From NCBI GenBank assembly GCA_022376515.1, contig WTXI01000120.1, forward strand, positions 46,423-110,422: a stretch of 64,000 nucleotides of DNA. The letters are read 5' to 3'. This DNA comes from Lactifluus volemus. Taxonomy: Eukaryota > Basidiomycota > Agaricomycetes > Russulales > Russulaceae. This document shows, piece after piece, positions 47,750-60,238 of this stretch. The stretch's first letter is position 1; every line of letters begins with the position of its first letter. Under the pieces are notes generated by a model. It saw only the letters and a list, made by a program, of their open reading frames with translations, was not told where the DNA came from and made no database searches. Position numbers and translations under genes: made by a program.

Positions 47750-50700
47750 ATGGACAATAATGACGGTGGCAAGTCCTTCGACGCACATGCCCAGCCTGTG
47801 CCGATACAAGGCGCGGTAGCATCGATCCCCCCTTCAACCTTTTACTCAACTCAGAACCAGCGACAACCCCCCTTGCCCAGCCGCCCCGCGGCACCCGCTT
47901 TGGGCTCGGCCTCCACAGGTCATTATACCATACAACCGTCAGAAAAGTCCCCTTTTCGTGAGCCCGAGCTCGTACCAGACGAATCAGACCAGCTACCACC
48001 AATGGAGGACTACTCTCAAGGGCAGGACCCTCGTCCCTTCGTGTATGATACACCGCCTCGCGAAAGCGGCTGGCGGAGCGTCGAGGCGGAACAGTGGCCT
48101 TCCAACAATGGGCCATATTATGCGAGTGCCTCAAACGACAACTACGCCTCGACCGACCGATGGATTGCCAACGCCCCTTCAGCTACCTGGGGCCCATACG
48201 ACGGCGGATGGAACACCTCAGCCACCCACCGCTCTGTTGTCATCAATTGTCGTGCCGATCTCGAGGAGATGCACTGGTGGAATCCCCAAGTCCGCGAAAC
48301 CTACGCTCGTCCCGGCCGCGGCATTCTACCCCCAGTACTTGCAGATAGGCTTCATCACGCTGAGCATACACTCTTCTCAGTAGCTGTAACCCCTCCCGAT
48401 CTCAGACCCGTGTTTCCTCCCCCTCCCACTCCCGTGCAATCGCAGCCTCCACGGCCCGAGTCACCAGAACAGCGCAGGTCGACGGATAGTGCGTCTTCTT
48501 CCCAAGGCAATCAACATCCTCCTTCATCCGCATCCTGGACCCACCCCCCCACCGCGGAGGAGGTCCGTACTGCCATCCCTCATCCTAATGCATACTATTG
48601 CCGGAAACATAACGGTTGGGTTCTTCTCGTCTGGAAGTCGTCCTCCGTCAATCCACCCCTTGCACATTCATTCAAGGGCACCCTTCCGGACCTCGGTCGT
48701 CGCAGATTGACAAATTCGTGTATCGGCGATAGCGAACAACCATTCGGCCCTGCTAACGTCACACACCACTTCCATACTTATGAACGCGCCGTCGACGCTC
48801 GCCGCCTAACGCACCCGTTCAATGCCAGCGAGTGGGAGAACGAAGAGCGTTCCAAGCTCCGCCACCGCAAGATGACCCTGCGAGGTGACGAATTGACTCC
48901 AGCGGCGACCGTGCTGGAGCAGGTCCCGGACGACATCCAGATGGACGTCGACCCTGAGGACGGCGAAGGCGATCTCCTCGATCTCTATGTCTGTTGCCAA
49001 TGCTCCTTCTACGTGATTGCGTCGGATGTCATTCCTGGTGTGATTCCCGTGAAGCTACTTGACGATTTGGTCAAAAACAAGGTGGAGAACCCACCCCCGG
49101 ATAAGTCTGGCGAGCTCGCCGCTTTGATAACTCTCGAGAAGATTCTAATGTAAGAACCCCTTTTGGCACCTAGTTCTGCGTGTACTTACACTTTACACAG
49201 GATCATAGAAAATAGGGTGTGGAGGGGCGAAACCCGGCAGCTTCCTGTATCAAGAAAGACGTTCCAAACCAAGCTGGGGTGGAACGCCACACTGTGAGAC
49301 TGACAACTGTGCCTGCATCCTATCTTCCCTCTGATAGTCTCTGTTCTTGGTTCCAGTTCCCGCATATTTGAGAGCTTGGGCTTCGAAATCAGGAACTTGG
49401 CGGGTCATGTGTCAGACACTTCGCTCTCTCCACCCGATATAGATCCCACCACGCCCGCTGGCAGGCTTGCGCGCAGCAAACTGCTTCGCGCATGGGTGGA
49501 ACTCAGCGCTTGGGTAGCAGATTATTCCAAGAGGTTGGGTGGGTCCAACAGCCTGGTATGACTAGCGGGATTACGGTAGTTGACAATATACCTTCATAGC
49601 CCCCGCGCTCAAAGCGCATTCGAACCCCCATAGACTTTGGGTCAAGATTGATAGTGCCCGCGAGGAATACCAGCATGCCATCGGTGCTCATCCAGAACAA
49701 AGTAAGTCCATCGATTCTGCGACTGTCCTTTCCCCCAATCTCAGTCATGCAGTCGCCCGAGGACAGCTCCCAACTATCCTATGTGATTTGGACAAAATCG
49801 ACCTGGCCTTGACTCATCTTGGCTTGACAAAGACTACGTACTCTCCAGGTGCGTTGGGCACGCCTTCTGTCTCTTCTTGTTCTAACATTGGCCCACAGAA
49901 CTTGTTACATTCGCGTACTTCGCCCAGGCTCGCTGTGATCCCGCTCTGACGATCGAATATTTCACTTGCTTTTACACCGTCTGCAGAATGGTTGCGACCA
50001 TGACTGAAGAGCCTTCACAGGCCCTCCAATCTTTCATCTTCGATGAGCGAGAGCGTGGCCGATTCACGCTCGATGATTTCCGGGACGCGCCGGGAGTCCT
50101 CGGTTTCGGTCCACACGGAACGCTTGGCGTCGACTACGACTACGACGTTCCGGACGAGTTTGTAGAGAATGCGTGGAGGGAGGCTATCCGGCGTGCTTGG
50201 CGCGAGGGTGGCGACGGGCAGCAACTGTCGAATGCGAACGATGCTTTCCGCCGCATTGCCGAGGTGCGTGGGAGCGAGGCGCTGTGGAAAAAGTGGCAAC
50301 AAGCAAAAGATGGTGGGATGACGCCCGACCGTGCATACTCGACGCTCGGGGTGCCTGCCGAGATCGACGATGGGATGCTCATCACCGTTTTCGCGATGCG
50401 AGTAAGCTTTATTCTTTGTTACTGGTGCAACGTATGGATCACGTGTTTACGTGCCTGGGCCACAGGTCGAGGATCAGCCGAATCAGGTGGATAGGATGCG
50501 CGAGGCTGTCTCGGTCATCGCAGAGATGAGGGATAGCCACCGCTTGCGCAGATTCCTTGAGACAGGTAGTGATCGTGCGTGACCCACCGCCGTCTACGTG
50601 TGCCAAATGAGGAGACTGACGCTAAAGATCAGCTGGAGAGGTGGTCCTTGCCACACGTCAAGATTGGCCAAGAGGTCTCAATCAGCTCGGAAATACCTGC

Positions 50701-52777
50701 TACTTGAACTCACTTTTACAGGTATTCCGTCTTCATTTCCTTCTATGGCAGTCCATTGACACACCTTAGTATTTCTATACGATCAAAGACCTCAGAGAGG
50801 CCATCGCACCCTTGCTACATTCGTCAGGAAAGACTCTGGACGACGAGAAGCTCACGGACGACGACCTGAAGCGACATCGCGTTGGCGGACGCTTGGTTAC
50901 GCGCAAGGAGGTCTTGCGTTCGAAGAAGTGTCTGTATCGTCGCCCTTCAACTTGACTGATTCCTGATTCCCTCCCAGTCGTGAGCGAACTTGCAGAGCTT
51001 TTCTGGCACCTGGAGCACGCAGACATCGCATCAGTAACTCCAACGATGGAACTGGCGAAGCTTGCACTCGTCACTTCCAAAGACGAGGACGACGATATTG
51101 ACCAGACAGCGACGGATTCGTCAAACGACACGGACGCCACGCTCGTGGAAGACGCGCCGCCTCGTGCGGGCGCTGGCACAAGTTCTCCGGTAGGTTCTCC
51201 TGGAGCATCCTCATCGTCCGTGCTTGGCAAACGGTCGCGGGATAAGGAGATGGGATCTCGGATGTCTATCGATTCTATCACAGACAAAGACAATTATGTC
51301 ATTATCTCGACAAGTCCAGATGCTGGGCCATCTGGCCTAGGAGGTGCTACAGAGGTTGAAGCTAAGGATACTGAGTCGCCAGCACAGTCAGGTGCTAAAC
51401 CACCACCCTTACCGCCAAGGAAAACGTCAGAGTCCGTTATGATGTTCGGTGCGCTTGGTCTCTCTCCACTTATCTGAGGTTATAATCATCAGCTGTCACC
51501 CTATAGGACGACAGCATGACGTCTCGGAATGTATGGATAATTGCGTGTTCCAGATCGAGACTGCTTTGTTGAAGTTTGACGGATTGGATGAGTCGGAAGA
51601 CGGAAAGTCAAGCGTAGTAAAACGGTTTGTAGTCCTTCGGTTCTTGAAATGCATAGCTGATGACGTCTTTCGATTAGTTTGTTCTATGGAACCTTGCGCC
51701 AACGATTGATTGCGCCAACATTGGAGGGGAGCCGGGCACTTTCGACCCATGAGACCGAAAACGTCTTCTCTATCCTTCCTGTCAGCGTATCCGACGAGGG
51801 ATACGATCTTTACGACGGTCTCAGCAGTTATTTCCACTCAACAGCGCAGCTGGATTCGAATACGGTCTCGATGGACATCACTTTGGTCGACCTTCCGCCT
51901 GTGCTGCACATTCAGCTTCAGGTATGTACTCCCGCTGACCCTCCACCAAAGAGGTTTGTGATAAAAATCTGTGTTCTTAAAAGCGGGTACAATGGGATCG
52001 CGAAACAGGCCAGTCGTGGAAGTCCCAGGCATACGTCAAGTTCGGCGAAACGATTTCCATGGATCGATTCCTCGACAGTGCTAACCCAGAGAAGAGGATG
52101 CGCTCCAGGACCATTCTCTCGGAATTGAGCAAATGTCGCGATCGGATTCACCTACTGACAACGGGACAGGTGGGTCGCCGGATGCTGATCTTTCGTCGAG
52201 GGATGCTGTAGATCCACTGACGTTTTATATCTAGTATGCACCATTCGTGTCGGCCCTTGGCAACACCTATGATATCCTCGGGGGTTTACAGGAGACGATA
52301 AATTTACCAGAGGTCGACGACCAACTGCTCTCGGATCTAACTACCGAGCAAGATTATCTCAAAGACGAGCTTGAAACGCTACGCGCAAATGCAGCCAGCA
52401 TGAAGCAGGAGCTTGAAGACATCTGGAAAGGCGAGCAAGAAGCCGTCTACGAGCTCACATCCGTGTTCATACACCGCGGGTCGACACCGCAGTGGGGTCA
52501 TTACTTTTTCTACTCGCGTCATCTACCCGAGAATCCCGATTCGTGGTTCAAGTACAACGATTCAGAAGTGAGCGTCGTGTCCAAGGAAGAGGTGCTCGCG
52601 GACACGACAGGCTCAACGGCGAATCCTTACATGGTACATCCCTTCTCACCGTCACTGTAATTTTCTCCATGAGGGCTGATCACTTTCGACCCCCTCTAGC
52701 TGGTTTTTGTTCGGAAAGGGTCGGACATGATCAACACCGTTAAACGCTTTGACCCTATGTCCCTGGAGGACGCTTAA
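47750..52777 (+). CDS. UBP2: Ubiquitin carboxyl-terminal hydrolase 2 (deubiquitinase)
   Basis: Fifteen exons from 47750-49149 to 52700-52777 give 1,406 residues, close to yeast Ubp2. It removes ubiquitin, in yeast notably Lys63 chains made by Rsp5. A long Pro/Ser-rich N-terminus leads to a Ubp2-type region with a CCQCSFYVIASDVIPGVIP motif. The peptidase C19 Cys box is LNQLGNTCYLNSLLQYFYT (about 50670-50790). The Q/D box is GRQHDVSECMDN. The His box is HRGSTPQWGHYFFYSRHL followed by WFKYNDSEVSVV, and the C-terminus is LVFVRKGSDMI. A Ser/Asp-rich insertion lies between Cys and His boxes (51080-51440). A coiled-coil-like helix precedes the His box (LKDELETLRANAASMKQELE). All active-site residues are present. 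Confidence 0.94.
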
Positions 52778-54089
52778 CTTCACCCCCTGCTCGCCTTGCT
52801 TTGGTTGACGTGACATGCATACCCGTTTTTGCCACTCATCTGTACAACAACACAACAATACACATTTAGCAGGACGATGACTCTGTACCCTTTTTTTTTT
52901 TCATATGTTGTCTTCCTAATCAGATGCGTACACCGTTTTTCTCACCCCCCTTCAATCCCAAGTATATCTTTACTTCTTGCACCTATTTTCAAAGCCTCAA
53001 AAACACAGGAACGGCTGCCACCGTATAATTAGGGGTAGTGCTTCCCCGCGAAAAATGATCCTAGGTTTCCATCGAAGAGGGTCCAGCTCCTAATTTATGA
53101 CATGATGATTATCGGGACACGCGAGCTACCATAACATGCTGGGCGTATCTGTAAGGGCGGTGCTGTGAAGAATTCTTTAACTTGGTCACTTCTTGAGTTC
53201 CAGGAATAAAAAAGGCAGAAATTGGTCTGTTCAAAGGTGGGCTGGCCTGTGTAGACATTGGTGCCTGTGCCGGGCTACTGGATGACTTGGAAGAGGTTCT
53301 CCCATAAATAACATTGGTGAGGATACGCTAGGTCAGCGGCATTGACTGAGTTTGCTTGCGGAACGCATGAAAACACGTGTCCGAGTTCCCACGGTCACCG
53401 GCTATGCAATGCTGTTATCCTGATGGTTCTAGACTGACTATTATTATCGAATAATCGCCGCATCGACAATTGCATTTACGGGCTAACCTGTGTAAGAATA
53501 TCTGATCTCGAACGAGTCCGTGAAAAAAGGCCGTACACTTTTTATTCGCCTCCACATACCTCATGCGCAGTGCACTCCGAACCTTTGCTTAGTTCGTTGG
53601 ACACATTGTCCTAGGACCGGATAGCCACGTCGATAGAACCCCGGCGTAAAGGTCTATTTTTTGAGCGCTGTGGGCTATGCTTCTCTTAGCCGCACAAAAT
53701 GGACTATCGACTCACGGGCAGGTCCGAGATAATGGAGATTTCTGGTAAGCATGGACCTTGATCTATCCTCAACTTTGGCAGGAAAGAATAAATCACATAC
53801 CGGATCTCTGCCTGCGCTGGTACTAGTAGCCTGGCCCGGGGAAATGCGATATAGAGATAAGATTATTCCTCCAATTATACTAACTGCTGTACTGTATAGC
53901 CTGCTGTGACGCCACTGACGATGGCAGGACCATAACACCCGTCTCCCAGTATGAATACCGCGCTTGAGCCTGGTAACGTAATGCTCAGCCCGAGGCTGTC
54001 GTATATAAAACTCACTATTATCCTCTGTATCTCGTCTTCACATCTCCCCTCCGAGTCGTTTATTCTCACCACTGTTTCTCCCTTGGTGC
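52778..54089. other. Intergenic, UBP2 to ankyrin relic
   Basis: About 1.3 kb with no supported gene or RNA. The start is the UBP2 3' flank. Nothing further is recognised. Confidence 0.6.
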
Positions 54090-54330
54090 CATCGTTCTGT
54101 ATCGTCTGGCTTGTAACCTGCGACTAACGGGGCTTATGTATCTTCGTGTTATGCATTTCCATGTGTACCGCGCTCGACAAGTCCTTCTCCTAAACCGACT
54201 CCACGTGGTTGGTCTGGCGTTGGTCCTTCTAACTGTTCGCCTCTGCGCCGTGCTTGAGTAGCAGCCGTGCAACCTCTAGAAGCCCTTGTGCCATTGTTGC
54301 TCCCCAAGTTGGGGTCCTTCTGGCGGCCAG
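54090..54330 (-). pseudogene. Ankyrin-repeat relic
   Basis: Reading the minus strand, RRTPTWGATMAQGLLEVARL runs into LLKHGAEANS, an almost complete ankyrin repeat (canonical TPLHxAAxxGHLEVVRLLLxxGAdxN). A stop follows, then KDQRQTNHVES, which resembles the start of the next repeat. No longer frame with further repeats exists on either side, and the stop lies inside the array. It is a fragment of an ankyrin protein gene, probably dead. Confidence 0.6.
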
Positions 54331-55045
54331 GTAGCTTGGGGTTACGAGGATGCTACTTACGCTGGGCGCAGACGGTGACGTGCTAGAAAATGACGAGGCA
54401 ACCACCAAAAGCAGCGAAGGCTAGGGAGAGCTTGAGCTTCCGTGCTTGTTATCTGAGCGTAATACAACGGAATGGATCGGTTGCGCGGCGGCGTTGGCGC
54501 CGTGTCGTCGCACAATTAACGTCCGAGTCCTCCATCAGATACCAGGTGGTGATTCTTCCATTAGTGACAAGAACTTGGAGAGACTTCATGTTAACTCAAA
54601 AGAGGGTTTCTTTTCTTGTTTGCTTTGAACGTTGGTCATAATGAATATTATTGTCATAAGTAAGGATTATAATCAACAACGTCTGTTACTTCGTCGACAC
54701 TGCAGTACAAATGAATGTTCTCTAGAGCCAGTCTGTCGTGAGACCGGTATAACCGACGATGTGAGGTCAGCCTCTAGTAGTACTCAACCGCTTTTCTTTT
54801 TTCCATATACAGGAGCAATTGACTCGGAAACGGTACGCCCTAAATTGCTTACCCCCAGTGCAGTCATCATACCCTCGCAATTTATATTGCATCTCACTCC
54901 GACTTGGAAGAATGACTTGTTTGGCCATGCTGAGGGCATAGTCACCGTTTCATCCGAGTCAAAGATCTCCTGAGCGCCACCATGACAGGCCGGACTGCTG
55001 ATCGTCGTGCTCTCTTCCAAGGGAACTCAAACTAGAGAAGTCGAT
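54331..55045. other. Intergenic, ankyrin relic to DUS2 3' end
   Basis: About 700 bp. Frames at 54390-54641 and 54632-54973 carry no recognisable content. Nothing is called here. Confidence 0.6.
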
Positions 55046-56547
55046 CTATATTACAGGTAGAGCTGTGGGTACCGGTCCTGACAAAGGGATGGGCGTCGGT
55101 GTCCCTGGATCCTGCTTCGACACGCCGGCGGGGATCGTCATCCGATGCTCATTCGCAGGGAGCAATGGAGCATCATAAATCACCGTGGGGTCAGGATTCC
55201 CGCGCCATCCTGACGGAGTAATCGTTGTCGTTGTCGTCAATTCTTCGGATAGCGCCAGTGGTAGTATTGATGGGGGTGGAGGCGTGAGGAAGTCATCCGG
55301 GGGGATCAGGACAGGTGGTGAAATCGCGCGGGCATCTATGGCAGCTCTGATGACGGAAAACACATCGCTGCCTGTCCAAGGCTTCACGAGAGAGTCGAGG
55401 TCGGAGTAGCCCTTAGCCTTGACGACCGCCTCACGTAGCGCTTTGTTAGCTGACTTGCGGCCTTTGAACTGCGAGATACAGAACTTGGTGGACGCCCAGT
55501 GGTTATCAAGATATTTGCACTACAGGCGACGAATGAGGGAGTTGCAATGGTTCGATAATGTGAGCACCTACAAGGCGAAGGTATGGCAGAATCAAGTCAT
55601 CTTCGAGGTTGGTGAGCGGCGTAGGGGAAAATACGGACGGGTTTGCTTCGGCAGCGGAGGCAATCATGACGGAATCTGCGCCTGTGATTGCGCGTATCCG
55701 CCTCGCATCCTCAAGGCCTACGCAGTCGCCATTCTCAATGACCGCTACATCACGACCTAGGCCCCTGACGAAATCGACGATCTCTTTGAGACGATGAATG
55801 AGTGCACGCTCACGAGGGCGCATATTACGCGTGCGGCAGTGGATGGTGAGGCAGTTAATTCCCGTCTCAACGATGCGTTCCACGAGGGCGAACGTGTCTT
55901 CTTGGGTAGGAAGCAGACGAATCTTCGCGGACACGGATATATGAGGGGGAAGCTCGCGGCGAAGGGCGGAAAGGATGGAACAGAGAAGATCGGGGTTCGT
56001 CAGCAAGGCAGCACCCATTCCTGCATGGGTCGAGAAAGGCTTGGGGCAGCCACAGTTGAGTTCGACGCCAGAGACGTCATTCAGAACTACGCGAGCTGCC
56101 TGTACAGCGAGTTCTGGATTGGCCGAACCGACCTGGAAGATGAGATAGGGCTTTTCAATAGGGTGACAAGTGAACATGGCACGCTCTTGCTTTCCATTGT
56201 ATGAGATGGTACCCGATACGGCTTTGAAATAGTCACGATCGGGGCTGCATGAAAGAAGTGAGGGGGGACATACGGTCTACGATGCGTTCCGCATGTAAAA
56301 TGGCTTTATCCACCATCTCTGGACCCCAGACGAGCTTCGCACCATGCTTTAAAGCGAAAAGTCTTGTTGGAACTGAAAATATGGCATGAGATTGGAAACC
56401 AACAGAAACGTGGGTTGACGTACGGGCACCAGAACGGACCATTGGTGCGAGCATGAGACCATTCCTGTAATCATCAGGTGTAAGGGGTGCCAAACGAGGG
56501 CGTTTAACATCACGGGGAGGCGAGGAAGAAGGAGAACGGCGGGACAT
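55046..56547 (-). CDS. DUS2: tRNA-dihydrouridine(20) synthase
   Basis: Four exons (56547-56424, 56372-56274, 56221-55572, 55519-55046) give 448 residues. Dus2 uses FMN and NADPH to reduce uridine 20 in the D-loop of tRNAs. Family signs: NGLMLAPMVRSG, LPTRLFALKHGAKLVWGPE, VDKAI, PYLIFQVGSANPELAVQAA, the active-site GVELNCGCPKPFSTHAGMGA with catalytic Cys, VSAKIRLL, LTIHCRTRNMRPRE, VIENGDC and MIASAAEANPSVF. A C-terminal extension is rich in Pro and Thr. A previous in-frame stretch upstream of ATG 56547 is open, but it overlaps the EXO84 start on the other strand, so the internal ATG is preferred. Confidence 0.95.
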
Positions 56548-56623
56548 GCGAGTGACAAGGCGATGAAGGTACAACAGGGCTCTCATCAGACCTTTGGACC
56601 GGGCCGTGACAACGACAACGACG
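56548..56623. promoter_or_regulatory. Bidirectional promoter DUS2 / EXO84
   Basis: The two start codons face away from each other with only 76 bp between them. There is no TATA box. Both leaders must be very short, or the transcripts overlap at their 5' ends. Confidence 0.7.
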
Positions 56624-59598
56624 ATGGAGTCACTTCGCAGCAAAGCCTCAGTTAGCAAAGGGCCAAAACCAGTGGCAAAACGGAGCAAACCCGATAAAAA
56701 TAATGCTCGAACATCTCGTGTCGACGACAAGATTAAACGGCGCATGTCCGCACGCTACGCTAACATATCCTCTCCTACATCCGCAAACGCATCTGTGCCT
56801 TCAGTGCCTACGATATCCCTCGGTCTACGCGAACCAGGCCTTGGCGTAGTCCGTGAGCAGGATGAGGTAGTACAAAAACAAGCCCCATCCAAAGAGGACA
56901 TCCGTGCCGCAGAGAATAAACTGCTGGACTTGGACGAGTTCAATCCAGATGCTTGTTCGCGGTCCTCATTATTTGCATCTTCACACACGTAGAGCTGAGC
57001 GCCTTCATAGATCTCAAGCTAAAGCTTGCCAACTCTACCGAGGCTGAGCTCCGCTTACTACAGTCATCATTGCAAAACTCAAAATATGAGGTCGCTGCTG
57101 ATCTCCAAAGAAATGTATTTAAAAAGTGCGCTACCTTCACTTCTCCTCAGCAATCCATCTTATGCTCGTCGTACTAGTTACGCCCAGTTTGTGTTTATCT
57201 CCAAGGAAATTGGGACGCTCGAGAACGAGTTGATGGAACTCAAGGAGAGTCTCTCTGAGTGGAAGAGCATGCCTTCTGTCCTACACATCGAGGAATCTGC
57301 CTCCGTCGCCGGTCTGTTTTCTCATCTTCCTTTAATCCTTGAATTGACATACCTCAGACCGCAGACGCAATGTCCGCTCCTCCGTCGCTGATTTGCGTGT
57401 GCTCTATGCGAACCAAATGCAGAATTTGCATGCCCAGATCGAAGGCTCCGCCAAGTTTGTGCCGACGACGCCTGGCCGTCATGTCATTGCGGAGATAGAC
57501 GGCATATCTGTACTTAATGCAGCAACATACAAGCCCATAAGTGCAGTACGGTTTGTACTTCTTGACGACGCCGTACTGGTCGCTCGCAGGCGTCGTCGCC
57601 GTAACGCTTCGGAAAGCGACAAGCTCGTTGCGGACCGCTGTTGGCCGCTCAATGAAATGCTCGTTCTGGATACGAAGGACACTGCCAGTACGTACTCCTC
57701 CGATGACAACGCATACATGCCAAGCTCACGGGAAACCCCCAGCCCTTGTTAACGTCTTCAAAGTCAAACATGGAAAAGAGACCCACGTGTATCGCACGGA
57801 CTCCGCCGCGGAAAAGAAGAATTTACTTTCGCAATTCCGCCACGTCGCAGAGGAACTGGCAACCAAGAGGCGCAAGGAACGCGAGGGCGAGCACGAACGA
57901 CGGAAGAGCCTGTGGGCCGGAGGTGGTGTACGTCTACCGCCGTATTTCCTCGTTTGGCCCTCTTCGTCTCATCCTTGTCGTTTCTAGCGCGGCCTAGATG
58001 CTCTAGGAGACGTTCCTCCTGCTCTTGATTGGATGTCCGACCTCGCGCAGCAAGCGGGCATGAGCGACGGCAAGAATGAGAAAGCAGAACGGGACGCGCG
58101 ATGGATTGGAGACTTTGCAGATGAGCTAACCGCAGCAATTGCCCTCCGCGAGTGGGACAAAGCTGTCGATCTCGTTGAGCAAGGTACTGTCATCTTTCTC
58201 ACCTCTTGTTGTCAATTTTCTCTGACAAGTCAAAACAGGCCAAGCGAAGCTCGTAACTGTGCCACTGCTTGCCGCAAAGCTCACGCCGTTAACGGCCTCA
58301 CTCACCTCTGCTCTGGTACAAGCACTTTCGTACCCTCACAACCACAAAGAAGCGGTCAAGAAGCTGATTGCCTTACTCATTCGTCTGGATGCCAACGCCG
58401 CAGCCCGCACGACATTTCTCGCTGCGCGTACAGAAACCGCACGTCGGCTTGTACGCATGATTCGCTTTGACGGTCACATAGGAACCTACATAAGCGACCT
58501 TGCCATCACTATCTTCACTATTATCAAGCATACTGCTGATTGGTTCCTGGCGAGTTTCAAGGAGAATGAAGTTGCAAGTAGTGAGTAATCCTTGATCTCG
58601 TCTAAGCGCGCCACCGCGAACCTTTTTTTTTTTTTGAAGGTTTCATAGAGTGGGCAAAATCTCAGATAGAAACGTTTGCAGAGATGTTCAGGATACAGGT
58701 CTTTAGCACGGGCGTCGATCAAACTGTCATCGACGAGGCGCTGATGATTACGCACAATCAAAGTCGCAAAGTGCGTACCCTTTCTTTGTGACAAAACCAA
58801 CAGTTGACTCGCATCTAGCTTTTACAAGAATTTGGCCTTGACTTCCGGTTCATTCTCGATGCTCTTCTCGTCCCAAATCCGCAGGAGAACATTCCTCCTC
58901 CAGTCCCCATTCTGGCAAAGGCCTATGAACGTACTTCTGGGGCTGCCCCATCTTCTACACGCATTGCGCCAATACCAACAACGGAACCAACACTCGAATC
59001 TGCACCCGCCTCGCCCGTTAACCAAACACCCCACACACCTCTGCGCTCCGGGCGGAGCACGCCCACACCCGTGCCATTGGCGAATCCTCAGGCTCCAGAC
59101 CTCCCGCCACGCATGCAGCGCAATGCGGCCGTACCTATGCCTCCATCATCGGCAGGGGCTACGACCATGCAACACACGTTCCCGTCGTCTGTACAGTCTT
59201 TGCCACCCACCTCCGCCTCCGCGCGCCGGACTCGCTCGCCGTTCACACCGCCTTCCGCAGCTCCCCAGAGCCGTCCTACGACGCCGTCACCACTTACTCC
59301 GCCCCGCCCTACGCACACGCCAACAGCACCAACAGCCTCCGGGTCGCTAGCGCCAGCTTCTTCCGGGACACAGCCAGCGCTCATATCTCCTGTCCCAGTC
59401 AGTGCCAGTGTAAGTACGCCCACACCTTCCCCCACGCCGTCACGAGCGACGACCCCCTCGCGTGGTGGACCTCTTCCTGCACGCGCGACCAATCCTGCAC
59501 CTCCGCCACGCTCTCGCGAGAGGCCAGGTAGTGCAATGGGGCGTGAGCGGGAACGGCCACCACCTGTGAGTGTGCCACGACGGGAGGGGTATTTCTAG
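56624..59598 (+). CDS. EXO84: Exocyst complex component Exo84
   Basis: Nine exons (56624-56954, 57011-57125, 57178-57311, 57358-57687, 57743-57927, 57988-58183, 58239-58580, 58640-58770, 58819-59598) give 847 residues. Exo84 is one of eight exocyst subunits tethering secretory vesicles to growth sites at the plasma membrane. Recognisable parts: DLKLKLANSTEAELRLLQ coiled coil, YAQFVFISKEIGTLENELME, a PH-like region (FVPTTPGRHVIAEIDG, VLLDDAVLVARRRRR, NVFKVKHGKETHVYR) and the helical Exo84 C-domain (WIGDFADELTAAIALREWD, RRLVRMIRFDGHIGTYISDL, FIEWAKSQIETFAEMF). The last 240 residues are a low-complexity Pro/Thr/Ser/Ala tail, an addition to the usual core. Splice phases all agree. Confidence 0.94.
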
Positions 59599-60238
59599 TG
59601 GGTCTGCGATGAAACCTGGCCTTCCTCTTTTTCCGTACGGAGTCCGTGATGATTTGCAGCTATTTTCGTTGTGTTATCGTGATAATATCGCTACATACAG
59701 TCCAGTTGAAGGAGCGTCGTCGGGGACCTGAGATCCTCGAGCCGGGTACGGGCCGGGACCAGCTACATTTGGCTGCCGCGGCTCGCTTTGCTGCGCAACC
59801 CTTAGCTTTACCTTGTACTATCATAGTGGCTGGGCCTCACCTTTGTTCATAGAGACTGTCCAAGACATACTAACTGAGGAAGCCGCGGTGATCGATTGGG
59901 AGAGAATAGGAACGCGTTAAGGAGAAAACGATTCCACCCTGGATCCGGGTAAATTACTGTTTCATTCATGGTAGTCCTTGTTAACCAATAGCTATCCTAC
60001 TAGTGGGCTCTATTCCCAGTACATAATCTATTGGGCCATCCCTGCTATCGCGGATATGTCCAACAAAACACACGTTCAAAGCGAGATACAGGATGGGTTG
60101 GTCTTGGATCGCAGTTGCCCGCTTTTCTCATACCCTGATGATCTACAGGGAACAAGAACAAAAGGCTAACGATGTGCTGCAGGAGCACACTGAGGTGTGC
60201 TCGTGATTTCCGATCGTGCAGGAGTCGCGCACAGGCTG
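59599..60238. other. Intergenic, EXO84 to coiled-coil gene
   Basis: About 640 bp; nothing is recognised apart from the EXO84 3' flank. Confidence 0.6.

Noticed and set aside
57688..57742. Read-through of EXO84 intron 4 as coding
   Set aside because: The frame reaches a stop after 57742, whereas splicing restores LVNVFKVKHG in phase.
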